Origin: Nocardia niigatensis NBRC 100131
GTDB taxonomy: Bacteria > Actinomycetota > Actinomycetes > Mycobacteriales > Mycobacteriaceae
Reading direction: 5' to 3'
Assembly (NCBI RefSeq): GCF_000308655.1
Contig: NZ_BAGC01000106.1
Location: forward strand, 1-52,716
Length of the DNA: 52,716 nt
A program made the position numbers and the translations under genes. The notes under the pieces were generated by a model. That model was given only the letters and a program-made list of their open reading frames with translations. It searched no databases and was not told where the DNA came from. Shown piece by piece: positions 9,228-18,070 of the stretch (position 1 is the stretch's first letter; each line of letters opens with the position of its first letter).

Positions 9228-9742
9228 CACGCCATCCACGCTACGCCCACAAGATCAGGTGTTATCGGAAAGTTACCTTCGGAGCAAGAGGTGTGAGTTG
9301 AGTTTCCGCGGGAGTTTTCGAGTCCGGAAACTGATCACGTAGGGGAGCGATGCAGCTGACTAGCGGGCGAGCATCGGAGTGGCGCTGGGTGCGGATCTCG
9401 GCGTGCTGCTGGGTGGTCGGGTCGTAGGGTGCGGTGCATGACGGGCACCAAGCTCCCGACCTGCGCGCCGAGCTGGCCCGCATCGTCGAGCAGATCGACC
9501 TCTCGGGGCGGCCGGAGCTCGAATCCGCCTGCACGGCACCCGGTTCCAGGGCAGCGACCTCCAGAAACGCAGTGACCGAACTTGTCTGGGGACATTCAGG
9601 CCGCCAACAGGGCGCGGCTGTTTAATGCTGAAAAGCACTTGCCAGCTAAAGTTGCAGCTCAGGGGGTGTTGTTCGGGCTGGAACACTCCAATCGGCACGC
9701 GCGATATGGCAGAACACACGAAGCGGAAGGAGAGGACCGTCG
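9228..9742. other. Intergenic region, no secure gene
   Basis: This 515-bp gap separates the divergent MOBF relaxase and the gene at 9743, so promoters for both probably lie here. A 63-codon frame from GTG 9434 (DLRAELARIVEQIDLSGRPELE) looks protein-like but loses that character after about 40 codons and may be a fragment. I see no clear repeat or terminator. Confidence 0.5.
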
Positions 9743-11435
9743 ATGTCGTTGGTGTACCGGGCGATATGGCAAGACGACCGCGCCGAGCTATGCGGACGGG
9801 CGCTCGAGGAACTGCGTACGTGGGTGCATGGAAAGTACGCTCCCATGCTCACGGTGCCCGACATCGGGACCGCCAAGGCCAGCGTGTTCACCAGCGGAAC
9901 CCAGCGGGAGGTGGACATCAGTGTCGAAGCCGCGACCTCGGATACCGAAGCTCTGACGGCCCTGCGCGCGACCCTCGTGGAGGCCTATGTCGGTGGTAGC
10001 CACTGGAAGACGACATTGCGGGCTTGGCAGGATCACACCGCTGGTGCAGGTTTCGCCTGGGTGGATCTGTCCGTGGTGGGCGAGGACATCAATGTGCGCA
10101 CTCTTGCGCCCGCGGCACCGCGACTGGTGCGCACCATGCTGTCGAACGCCGAGGCGCCCCGGGTCGATACACACCCGATCTGGTTGGGTCCTCGAACCTT
10201 CACCGGCACCGAGGGCGGTGAAGAACTTGCTGAACTGGTCTCCGATTTCGAGCGCACGCTGCCGACCGTGGTCTTCGCTCGCGACGACACCCGCTTCGCG
10301 GTCTTCGGCACCCCAGACCGGTATTCCTTCGATGATGTCGTTGCCCGTGTCGCGGACAGGGTGGCGGGTGTCGCCAACATCGCGGTATTGGATCCGCCCG
10401 GAGCCGATGCCTTCACCGAAGCACTGGGCAACAGCCACGGGTGTGTGGGAGGGCGCATTCAGGGTCTACCTACGCAATCTCGATCCCGCCGCGGCAGACG
10501 ACTCCTGGCGTCACCGCTACGTCACCGCCGACCGCTACATGGGCCAGCAGCTAACGGCCGCCAACATCGTCGCCCGCATGCTCAGCACCATCTCCCCTAC
10601 ACGGCGCCCGCCCGAATCATTCACCCGGGCAAAGGAATTGCTCACTACCGATCGGAAGAGCCAGCGCGACCACGACCAGCTGATGGCCTATGCCGACAGT
10701 GAAATCGAACGACTGACCCAAGATATCATCGAGCTCCGCGACCAGGTCGGTGCGCGCGACGAGCAGATCCTGGGCTTCGAAATCGATCAGCTCGAGACAT
10801 TGCAACAGCTCGAAGCCTCGACCGAGATCGCCCGCAAGCTGCAGCGACGAGTCGGATTCTGCGAGAACAACCACACAACGGCCACCACGTACTCACACCC
10901 TGCCGACGACCCCCTCGACGCCATCCCGATGACGGCCGCCAACTCCAGCGACGCGGTCGACAAGGCACGCCAGTACCTATCAGACCGTCTGATCATCCCC
11001 ACTGCAGCCCTGAAAGACCTGGACAAGCTCGATTCCGCGGTCAACAGCGCCAGCTGGGGCCAACATGCATGGCGAGCATTCCTGGCACTGCACGCCTACG
11101 CTCGGGCCCTCGCCGCCGACCCGGCAACCTACGGCTTCTGGCAGTGGTGCGAGCATTCCCACGACCCCCTGGCCTGGCCCGCCCGAAACAAGCGGCTAGC
11201 GATGACCGAGTCGGAGAGTGTGATCAACAACCCCAAATATCGCGCTCAGCGGGTTCTGCCTGTCGCCACCGAAGTCGCTGCCGTCGGCCGCATCTTCATG
11301 GGCGCCCATATGAAGATCGCCGAAGGCGGCGGTGATCTCGCGCCGCGCATCTACTTCCACGTCGATGACCGCAACGCCAAGGTGCACGTCGGCTTCTTCG
11401 GCCCGCACTCCCACATGCGCAACACCCGATCGTGA
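9743..11435 (+). pseudogene. Hypothetical protein gene with a one-base frameshift
   Basis: ATG 9743 has a good ribosome site (GGAAGGAGAGG). The frame codes convincingly to about codon 233 (EALGNSHG), then continues one phase over (GVWEGAFRVYLRNLDP) to the stop at 11435. Deleting one G from GGG at 10439-10441 gives a continuous product of about 563 residues. The middle has a coiled coil (IERLTQDIIELRDQ...LQQLEASTEIARKLQ). The C-terminal part is well conserved in look (GQHAWRAFLALHAYARA, KVHVGFFGPHSHMRNT) and resembles actinobacterial hypothetical proteins found near mobile DNA. I do not know the function. The extra G may be a sequencing error in a short homopolymer, so the gene could be intact. 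Confidence 0.7.
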
Positions 11436-11570
11436 CAACGCCCACCAACCCGGCGGCCGACGCGACGTCATGAGCGGGATTGCCGCGCAATCGGTTTCGG
11501 CGACGACCGCCGTCCGTGCCTGGTATCGGCCACTTCGTGACTGCCCCGCTGCGGTGGATCGCCGGTGCCG

Positions 11571-11610
11571 GGGGGTAGTGGTGCAACCGGCCGGAATCCG
11601 GCGCTAACGC
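11571..11610. repeat. Tn3-type terminal inverted repeat, isolated
   Basis: The 40-bp sequence begins GGGGGTAGTGGTGCAACCGG and ends GGCGCTAACGC, the format of Tn3-family ends (G run, about 38-40 bp, TAACG-like tail). Close relatives occur at 18513, 18764 (reverse) and 35635. It lies about 20 bp beyond the remnant of a transposase start, consistent with an internally deleted element. Confidence 0.7.
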
Positions 11611-11632
11611 AGTGATGCGCCGATGACCTGGG

Positions 11633-11734
11633 ATTTGGGCTGAGAGTGAAGTACCGGAACAGCTCCTCGCGGCTGATCTCCGGGAACTCCCGAAGCCGCT
11701 GCAACTCCTCATCCGCGAATACCCGCGTTGCCAC
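11633..11734 (-). pseudogene. Tn3-family transposase N-terminal remnant
   Basis: From GTG 11734, with GGAGGG upstream, about 33 codons read VATRVFADEELQRLREFP then EISREELFRYFTLSP. This matches the start of the DUF4158 region that begins many actinobacterial Tn3 transposases. The similarity stops abruptly, and the Tn3-type terminal repeat follows at 11610-11571. About 950 codons of a normal tnpA are missing, so this is a deletion relic. Confidence 0.6.
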
Positions 11735-11843
11735 GAACCACGCCCTCCGGCACACCGACCGACCTCATCGGCAGCCAAGCCAAGCACCAACCACCCTGCT
11801 CCACACCCGGATCCGGCGAATCACCTTCTACCAGGGAGCATCC

Positions 11844-12237
11844 CGAACTTCGTTGGATTTTCGGCGATTACTGCCGGGACCCCCAGCAGTGATGGCGAGA
11901 GGTTTCGCCGAAAATGCGGGCGTATATGCTGTAATCAGCTGTCTTGCAGCAGCTTACGGACTCAACCCGAATACGTCGGCAAGGGGCAATGGTCGATCAT
12001 GCTGTCCCATCGCTCGCATCTGATGCGAGATCAGCACGGTTCCGTATGACGGGGGTTCATTGGAACAGGTTTCGGAACACCGCACCGGAAAACCCCGTGA
12101 CCAGCCGCGCGGAGAGTTCGATGCCGGTGTTCCGCTGGACGAAGGTCTTACGGAACGCCAGCCTCGACCGTGCATGAGTGCCGAATGCGCAGGTCAAGCG
12201 AACTTCGTTGTTTTTCCGCGAAAACTACCGGGATCCC
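11844..12237. repeat. Two related 40-bp direct repeats 355 bp apart
   Basis: CGAACTTCGTTG begins both copies (11844-11883 and 12199-12237). Each continues through a CGCG/CGGCG-rich centre to CTGCCGGGACCCC or CTACCGGGATCCC. Read on the minus strand they start GGG(G)TCCCGG and resemble Tn3-like ends of another type. The DNA between and around them (11436-12440) holds no secure gene; it looks like scrap from several insertions. Confidence 0.5.
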
Positions 12238-12444
12238 AGACATCTGCGTGGCCAGCATGTTTCGCAGTTCACGCCCTAGATGGCTGAACTGCGGGGTCGG
12301 CCACCAACCTCGCCCGGCCCGAAACCGCGCGATCCTGACACTCGCCCCGACTCCCGCAGATGCGTTGAAGCGCGGCTTCTGACAGCCATTTCCGCCCAAC
12401 TTTCGGGAAGCTGTTTGGCGGTCAGCGCCTCCTCGGTTTTGGTG

Positions 12445-12523
12445 AGCTTCGGCCAGGACGCGGGCTCCGGTGAGGTCGGCCAAGTCAGGAAAGCTGGTGA
12501 CGATCGCGTAGTCGGGGTGCCCC
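12445..12523 (-). pseudogene. IS110-family transposase fragment
   Basis: About 26 codons read GHPDYAIVTSFPDLADL then TGARVLAEAH, the helix-hairpin-helix region near the C-terminal (transposase_20) domain of IS110 transposases. The protein is otherwise absent and the frame decays on both sides. The fragment abuts the damaged copy of the CxxC gene that follows on the other strand. Confidence 0.5.
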
Positions 12524-12527
12524 GGGC

Positions 12528-12738
12528 GTGCACGCGGTCGTACGCGGTCAGCCTCGGCCAGCGGGTCGAGGGCGAGGACGCCCCAGAATTGTTGTGCCAC
12601 ACCGGTGTCGCGGGCTGGTCCCCGACCGTACTGGAACCGACGCGCGCGGAGGTCACCTGCGCCCGATGCCTGCGCAAGCTCGGCGGGCCCTCCACCTCTC
12701 GGCAGCTTCCGCTATTCGGCGACGACCCCAACTACGGG
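12528..12738 (+). pseudogene. Damaged copy of the small CxxC protein gene
   Basis: Codons here give AVSLGQRVEGEDAPELLCH, then WSPTVLEPTRAEVTCARCLR and a GGPSTSRQLPLFGDD end, nearly the same as the intact gene at 35801-36034. The N-terminal codons are disturbed by an extra ten-base segment and no start with a ribosome site is present. The stop of the intact copy is lost, so the frame runs on to 12834 with unrelated residues. Confidence 0.6.
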
Positions 12739-12969
12739 TCGGCCCGCGCGGTCAGGGGCACTCATCACGCGCGAAAGCTACACCGCGCCAACGTCCGCAA
12801 CCCTGTTGCGCGCGGGCTTCATGTACCTGACTGATGGCACGGTTCTTACCCTGGAGGTGAGTTCCGACCCCCACGCCTCGGGGCCCCGCGCGGCGGCCTC
12901 TATCGACCAGTCCGGGCCGGATTATCAGCAATGACATTCGCAGGTCGGCCAGGACAGTAGCCTGCTCGC

Positions 12970-13125
12970 ATGGCCTTCGCTGTGTTCACTCCCGATGTCG
13001 ATCCGCACCGCGGCCTCCAGTTCGGAGACCAGGACGAGTTCTGGTTCGAAGGTCCGGCGCTGGTCGTCCGTAGTCACCTCGGCGTGCGGTACTACGCCCC
13101 GAGGCAATGGCAGGAAGTGCACTAG
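12970..13125 (+). CDS. Small hypothetical protein (51 aa)
   Basis: ATG 12970 opens a 51-codon frame reading MAFAVFTPDVDPHRGL, then a DEFWFEGPALVVRS centre and a VRYYAPRQWQEVH end. Third positions are GC-rich and the composition is protein-like (hydrophobic strands, aromatic residues), unlike the overlapping frames. No good ribosome site is seen and no family is recognised. It ends about 105 bp before the response regulator gene and could be a separate small gene or a surviving end of a larger one. Confidence 0.5.
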   Translation: MAFAVFTPDVDPHRGLQFGDQDEFWFEGPALVVRSHLGVRYYAPRQWQEVH

Positions 13126-13230
13126 CAGCTGGACTGTGCCCGGCAAACCGAATCAGGTGATGCGACAGTGGTTCGGCCGCTGTGGTGCTTTCGCATAGCC
13201 CTGGTCGGTACACAAACGATTGGAGCAATA

Positions 13231-13923
13231 ATGGCCGAAAGGAGCCAGGGCCCGAGCACTGTGTGTCGGGTCGGCATCGTCGAGGATCATTGCCTCACGA
13301 TCACCGGACTGCGACAGGTCTTGGCTGCCGAGCCGGGGCTCGAATTAGTGGCGGATGCGGCCACGGTGACGCAGTTGCTTGCTATCACAAGCGATCTGGA
13401 TCTCGCGGTGCTGGATTTGCGTCTACCGGACGGGTCCTCGCCGGCGGACAACGTCGAGCAGCTGCGCCGAGTGGGGATCCCGACCCTGGTGCTGACCTCA
13501 GGCGACGACCCGTATCTGATACGCGCTGCGGCGCGAGCCGGTGTTCTCGGGGTGGTGCTCAAGGCCGCGGAGGAGAAGATCCTCACCGCCGTGATCCGCA
13601 ACGCCGCGCAGGGACAGGGGTTTCCGACAGCGGAATGGGCAGCCGCGATCGATGACGACGCCGAGCTCGGGGAAGTCGGGCTGACGCCGCGGCAGCGCGA
13701 CGTACTGGCCTATTTCGCTGACGGCATGTCGGCTGACAAGGTTGCCAGGAAGACGGGCTTGAGCGAGAACACGGTCAACGACTACCTAAGGCGGATTCGG
13801 CTGAAATACGCGGAGTCCGGGCGCCGGGCACCAAGCAAGATCGACCTGTACAAGCGAGCCCTGGAGGACGGATGGCTACCGAGGCCTCTGCCGCACTGGC
13901 CGCCCAGGCGGCACCAACCGTAA
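13231..13923 (+). CDS. LuxR/NarL-type response regulator
   Basis: This 230-residue DNA-binding regulator receives phosphate from a partner kinase. The receiver domain spans about residues 12-130, with an acidic pair in GIVEDH, the likely phospho-Asp in LAVLDLRLPDG and the conserved Lys in VVLKAAEE. The LuxR-type HTH lies at about 150-215 (LTPRQRDVLAYFADGMSADK...LSENTVNDYLRRI). ATG 13231 is chosen because GGAG lies 7 bases upstream and it directly precedes the receiver. Its 3' end overlaps the kinase gene at 13872, so the two are coupled. The spacing and order predict a two-component system whose targets may be the two small genes downstream (17718 and 18071). Confidence 0.9.
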   Translation: MAERSQGPSTVCRVGIVEDHCLTITGLRQVLAAEPGLELVADAATVTQLLAITSDLDLAVLDLRLPDGSSPADNVEQLRRVGIPTLVLTSGDDPYLIRAAARAGVLGVVLKAAEEKILTAVIRNAAQGQGFPTAEWAAAIDDDAELGEVGLTPRQRDVLAYFADGMSADKVARKTGLSENTVNDYLRRIRLKYAESGRRAPSKIDLYKRALEDGWLPRPLPHWPPRRHQP

Positions 13924-15104
13924 CGGCTTCTGCATTGGCGGAAGCTGGGGCGGAAGGGCCCGCGGAGGCGCGGGTAGTGCGTTTGTTCGCTCAGTTCGTT
14001 GCAGCGGGGTATGCGGGCTATCTGGGGTTGCTCACGCCGAGCATCAGAACCCAGATGCACGCGGTGGCGATGTGGTGGACGATAACGGCGGTGGTGTTGG
14101 TGTTCGCGCCGGCAGCGGTGATGGGCGCGCTGTCGTTTCGGGATTCCACAGTTCGAATCCGGCGGGCAGCGGGGGCCACGGCATGGGGATACATCGCCGC
14201 TGCGCTTACCTGGTGGCTCGGGTGGAACGATGTTCTGCTGCAAAATGATTTGTGGATTTCGGTGATTCCCGGGCTGACTGGTTTAGCGGCCGCGATCGCG
14301 TGGCGGCCGCTGTGGGCGGTGCTGGCGTTGGTGACCGCAGTGGTGTCGGTGCAGCTGATAAATCATTTCTGCCGGGCGCCGGGTCACAACGGGCTGTTTG
14401 TGCCAGATTTGGCGTTCGCCTTGACGTTCTGCCTGTTGTATGTGGCAGCAGAGGTGATGGCGATACGCACCGGACGCAAGCTGGACGATGCTCGGGACCA
14501 CGCTTACGCACTCACCGCGGCTGCGGCCGAGATCCGAGCGCGCGACGTGCAGCGCAAGTGGTTCGAAGCTCTGATTCACGATTCGATGCTCTCGCCCCTG
14601 GTGGCTGTGCTGCGGGAGACGCCGCGTGAGGGGATCCGAGTCAAGGCCCGGCAAGTCATCGATCAGATCACGAGCGGACCCCACAACGGACCCGAGTCCT
14701 ATACCGGCAGCGAGGTGGTCGCCCACCTGCGTACTGCCGTCACCGCTGAGGATGCGAGTGCCATGGTCGACGTCGAGCTCGAATCAGACGCTGCAACCCT
14801 AGATTTCCCGTCCAGTCCGGTGGAAGTGCTCGGCGCGGCGGTGGGCCAAGCAGTACGTAACAGCGTGCTGCACGCGGGCGCGGGCGCGATTCGGCAGATC
14901 GCAATCCGGGTCGGTGCGCGGCGGGTGGCCGCCGTGGTCGCCGATGACGGGGTCGGGTTCAATCCACAGAAAGTCCCACCGAATCGGCTCGGCTTGAGGG
15001 TCAGCATCATCGGCCGGATCGAAGAACTGCCGGGCGGCACAGTCAAAGTAAGAAGTAAGCCGGGCGAGGGCACCGTGGTCATGATGGCGTGGCAGGCGGC
15101 GTGA
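13872..15104 (+). CDS. Membrane sensor histidine kinase
   Basis: This 410-residue membrane kinase starts at ATG 13872 behind GGAGGACGG and overlaps the regulator gene by 52 bases. After a short Ala-rich N-terminus come about five or six hydrophobic helices (residues 35-200). A dimerisation helix carries a candidate phospho-His in WFEALIHDSMLSPLVAVL. The ATP-binding domain has an N box (AVGQAVRNSVLHAG) and a G1 motif (VVADDGVGFNP), then a G2-like GEGTVVMM. This places it with NarL-system kinases (HATPase_c). The ligand is unknown; there is no extracellular sensor domain, so sensing is probably within the membrane segments. Confidence 0.85.
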   Translation: MATEASAALAAQAAPTVTASALAEAGAEGPAEARVVRLFAQFVAAGYAGYLGLLTPSIRTQMHAVAMWWTITAVVLVFAPAAVMGALSFRDSTVRIRRAAGATAWGYIAAALTWWLGWNDVLLQNDLWISVIPGLTGLAAAIAWRPLWAVLALVTAVVSVQLINHFCRAPGHNGLFVPDLAFALTFCLLYVAAEVMAIRTGRKLDDARDHAYALTAAAAEIRARDVQRKWFEALIHDSMLSPLVAVLRETPREGIRVKARQVIDQITSGPHNGPESYTGSEVVAHLRTAVTAEDASAMVDVELESDAATLDFPSSPVEVLGAAVGQAVRNSVLHAGAGAIRQIAIRVGARRVAAVVADDGVGFNPQKVPPNRLGLRVSIIGRIEELPGGTVKVRSKPGEGTVVMMAWQAA

Positions 15105-16141
15105 AGGCACGCGCGGCGCCGATAGAGGATGTGCGGGAACTGCTCGGCATGCACACCCGCGTCGCATGGGTGCTCGCGGTGCTCTTCCTCGGCGCAGAGG
15201 CCTTGTTAGCGCTCACGTCCTGGGACGGCGCCCATCCGCATTGGCCGATCGTTACCGCGCTGATGTTGGTAGCGGGGGCGATCGTACTGTTGTTGACGGT
15301 GCGGCCGGACCCCTTGCCACCCTGGGTCACCGCCGTGCTCACCGCCGTGCCACCCGGATCCGCGGCGCTGGTGTTGGCCACTGTGCCGGTGCCACTGAGC
15401 ACGCCTGCACAGCTGTGGCCATTCGGCGGCGCGACGGTGGTCGCCACCTTCATGTGCGTGCGCGGGAGAACGGTGTGCGCATGGATCGCGCTGCTAGCGA
15501 TGATCGCAGTGGCCATCGCTTGGTCGATGTGGACCAGTCAGGGGTGGCGGCACGGGGTGGCGGTCTCCATCATCAACGTCGGACCATTGCTGATGTCTAC
15601 CATCTTCGCCAGAAACATCCGTCCCGCCGCCAAGGAGATCTTCGCGCTCGGCGAGGCCGTAGCCCGCCGTGAAGACGAACTCGCCAAGTCCACCGCGCTG
15701 ACCCGCGAGTTCGAACGGCGACAACAAGACCTTGAAGCAGCTACACGAGATGTTTTCGACCGGCTCGCCGGTCCAGCAGTGATCGATGAACAGCTGCGCG
15801 AGGAATGCGGTCTGCTCGAGAAATATTTGCGCGACGTGCTATGCGCCCCAGGCTTCACCACCGAAGCGCTCGCGCGCGCGACACGCCGCGCGCGGGAACG
15901 CGGCGTCGAGGTGACGCTGGCAGACAACCACGGATTCGACTCTGCATCATCAGATGTCCGTGACCGCGTGATGCCCGCACTCATCGAACTTCTCGACAAC
16001 GCGCGAGCCGGAACGATCAAGATCCGCAGCCAGCCTCCGCACAGACCTTATCTGCTCACGGTGGTGTTCGACGATCCGGTCCGTGGAGCCGGCCGCGTCG
16101 AATTCGGCCGCGACGGCTACATGCTCCCGACAGCCAACTAG
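15101..16141 (+). CDS. Second membrane protein with degenerate kinase-like C-terminus
   Basis: GTG 15101 overlaps the kinase stop (GTGA), giving 346 residues; GTG 15089 is an alternative. The N-terminal half has about five or six transmembrane helices. A coiled-coil stretch follows (EDELAKSTALTREFERRQQD), then an ATPase-like segment with a possible N box (MPALIELLDNARAG). No clear glycine-rich G1 or G2 box is seen, so it may be a pseudokinase that modulates the first kinase. An IS701-type element is inserted exactly at its stop codon: the TAG at 16139-16141 is part of the duplicated CTAG target, so the protein end RDGYMLPTAN is unchanged. A second copy of this gene end lies at 17911-17943. 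Confidence 0.75.
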   Translation: MKARAAPIEDVRELLGMHTRVAWVLAVLFLGAEALLALTSWDGAHPHWPIVTALMLVAGAIVLLLTVRPDPLPPWVTAVLTAVPPGSAALVLATVPVPLSTPAQLWPFGGATVVATFMCVRGRTVCAWIALLAMIAVAIAWSMWTSQGWRHGVAVSIINVGPLLMSTIFARNIRPAAKEIFALGEAVARREDELAKSTALTREFERRQQDLEAATRDVFDRLAGPAVIDEQLREECGLLEKYLRDVLCAPGFTTEALARATRRARERGVEVTLADNHGFDSASSDVRDRVMPALIELLDNARAGTIKIRSQPPHRPYLLTVVFDDPVRGAGRVEFGRDGYMLPTAN

Positions 16142-17571
16142 TACTCCAGCCGGACTTCGTGATCAATGATGCTGCTGGTCAGGGTGCCGGATATGGGGCG
16201 GCCACCGCGTGATCAGGTTGTGTTTGTGTGGGACACAACTGAATTGGCGGTGGCCGCGCTCGACAGCGTAGCCGCTGGCCGGTGGCGGCGACAGTTCGAC
16301 GAGTTCACCGGCATGCTCGGGCCACGGTTCGCGCGGGTGGAGACTCGCCGGACCGCGGCACGGATGCTGACTGCGATGATGTCGGAGCTGCCGACCAAGA
16401 ACTGCTGGACACTGGCCGAGCACGCGGGCGATCGGTCGCCGGATGCGATGCAGCATCTGCTCGCGTCGGCGGTGGTCGACGAGGACGGTCTGCGAAATGA
16501 TCTGCGCGACTATGTGGTCGAGCATCTGGGTGAGGTTGACGCGACACTCGTGGTCGATGAGACCGGTGACATCAAGAAGGGTGTGCGCACCGTCGGGGTC
16601 CAGCGTCAATACACCGGCACGGCCGGGCGGATCGAGAACAGTCAGGTCGCGGTGTATCTCACCTACGCCACGGCCGTCGGGCACGCCTTCCTCGATCGTG
16701 CCCTCTACCTGCCGAAATCGTGGACCATCGACCCGGACCGCTGCCAGCAGGCAGGCGTACCGGACGAGGTGGGTTTCTCCACCAAACCCGCTCTGGCGAA
16801 GCGACTGATCATCGACGCTCTCGATGCCGGTGTCCCGGCACCGTGGGTAACCGGCGACGAGGTCTACGGCGGCGATCCGAAACTGCGGTCTGCGCTCGAA
16901 TCGCGTAGCACCGGTTATGTTTTCGCCGTTGCCTGCGATCACCGCGTCACCACGCCGACCGGCCGCGTCCGTGCCGACCTCCTCGCGAAGAGCCTGCCGA
17001 AGCGGGCCTGCCGCTCTCGGCCGGTGACGGGGCCAAGGGCCGCCGCGTCTACGACTGGGCCTGGATCGAGATCGGCGCCGAGGACGGCAAGGCCGTTCCC
17101 GGACATCGCTGGCTCGTGATCCGCCGCAACCAGCGCACCGGGGAACTGGCCTATCACCGCTGCTGGAACAGCGAACCGGTGGCGCTGGCGCGGCTGGTGA
17201 AAGTGGCCGGTCGCCGATGGTCGACGGAGGAAAACTTCCAAACCGCCAAGACCCTGACCGGACTCGACCAGCACCAGGTACGCAACTGGGGATCGTGGCA
17301 CCGCTGGACCCTGCTGGCCATGCTCGCCCACGCCTTCCTCACCGTTCTCGCCGTCGCCCACCGCACCGGCACACTCTCTACCGGCCTGATCACGTTGACC
17401 CGCAACGAAATCCGACATCTGCTCACCACGCTGGCTCTCGCACCGGTCCACACTGTCCGCCACCGAATGCACTGGTCGCGCTGGCGACGCCGACATCAAT
17501 ACCGCGCCCGCCGCAGCCACTACCAGCGACGATCCCGACCCACACCATGATCACGAAGTCCGGCTGGAGCA
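16142..17571 (+). mobile_element. IS701-type insertion sequence (1430 bp)
   Basis: The element has 24-bp terminal inverted repeats at 16142-16165 and 17548-17571 that differ at a single base (core CTCCAGCCGGACTTCGTG). It is flanked by a 4-bp target duplication CTAG (16138-16141 and 17572-17575), as expected for the family. It holds one frameshifted transposase gene. The exact target duplication and near-perfect ends point to a recent insertion. Confidence 0.92.
16166..17550 (+). pseudogene. IS701-type DDE transposase with a one-base deletion
   Basis: The first frame (ATG 16166) covers the catalytic core. DATLVVDETGDIKKG carries the first Asp, and WVTGDEVYGGDPKLRSAL the second. It runs to LLAKSLPKRACR. 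One base appears missing near 17013: inserting one restores RLSAGDGAKG followed by YDWAWIEIGAEDGK and the frame of 17116-17550, which holds the last motif (GRRWSTEENFQTAKTLTGLDQHQVR). The full protein would be about 461 residues, a normal IS701 length. Programmed frameshifting is not known for this family and no slippery run is seen, so this is a disabling mutation or a sequencing error. Confidence 0.85.
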
Positions 17572-17575
17572 CTAG

Positions 17576-17613
17576 GTGATTACCGCGGCGAATGATGACC
17601 CCAATCTCAGGGG
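17576..17613 (+). promoter_or_regulatory. Control module copy 1 (upstream of the microprotein)
   Basis: With 16109-16141 on the other side of the IS, this forms copy 1 of a segment repeated at 17911-17981. It holds GTGAT, ACCGCGGCGAATGATGACCC and then CAATCTCAGGGG. A second shared block, CTTTCTTCTGACACC, follows at about 17655-17669. The conserved spacing to small genes in both copies suggests a promoter or operator; the likely user is the adjacent response regulator (inference). Confidence 0.55.
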
Positions 17614-17717
17614 CAAGAAACTGGAACCTGCCCAGAATCGCAGGTCAGAGCTACCTTTCTTCTGACACCCGCTCACCGTGGGTGCGGAGGCAAGAGGTGA
17701 GAGAGGAGGAAGAGAAC

Positions 17718-17813
17718 ATGTTCGGACTGTTCGATGCGTTCTGTCATCTCGGCATCTGGGACTTCCACGTCGATCCCAAGCTGCTCGGAAACGGACACAC
17801 GGTCATGGCGTGA
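17718..17813 (+). CDS. 31-residue microprotein
   Basis: ATG 17718 has an excellent ribosome site (GAGGAGGA, 7-base spacing) and opens a 31-codon frame beginning MFGLFDAFCHLGIWDF and ending LGNGHTVMA. It is followed 8 bases later by a very strong terminator. The N-terminal half is hydrophobic and aromatic with one Cys; there is no signal peptide with an export consensus. The upstream control module is shared with the secreted-protein gene at 18071. The strong initiation site, short transcript and position after a two-component system suggest a signalling peptide, small regulator or toxin-like peptide. No family is recognised. Confidence 0.65.
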   Translation: MFGLFDAFCHLGIWDFHVDPKLLGNGHTVMA

Positions 17814-17821
17814 TCCAGATG

Positions 17822-17856
17822 AAAGACCCCCGCATCTGTTGATGTGGGGGTCTTTT
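17822..17856 (+). terminator. Rho-independent terminator with T tract
   Basis: The stem AAAGACCCCCGCATC pairs with GATGTGGGGGTCTTT across a TGTT loop (one G-T pair), followed by T. It ends the microprotein transcript. Confidence 0.92.
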
Positions 17857-17910
17857 CGGCCACGGCGAGCGTTTCTCCCGGACCGGGACCCCGAATCATG
17901 CTGGTCACCG

Positions 17911-17981
17911 CCGCGACGGCTACACGCTCCCGACAACAAACTAAGTGATACCGCGGCGAATGATGACCCCAATCTCAGGGG
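17911..17981 (+). promoter_or_regulatory. Control module copy 2 (upstream of the secreted protein)
   Basis: This stretch matches the end of the second sensor gene (R D G Y T L P T T N then TAA, against RDGYMLPTAN then TAG) plus the following GTGAT, ACCGCGGCGAATGATGACCC and CAATCTCAGGGG. The block CTTTCTTCCGACACC follows at about 17988-18002. It is thus a duplicated gene end plus control region, now placed before the gene at 18071. Confidence 0.6.
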
Positions 17982-18070
17982 AGCTAACTTTCTTCCGACA
18001 CCAACCGGTGTCGCAGGCCAAAACTTTGCTCGTAAGTAATCGCTGAGTCGGAGGGTCCAGAAGGAGCGCA

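Noticed and set aside
17005..17120. Programmed frameshifting in the IS701-type transposase
   Set aside because: No slippery run or downstream stem is seen at the break and the family normally uses one frame; a one-base deletion explains it better.
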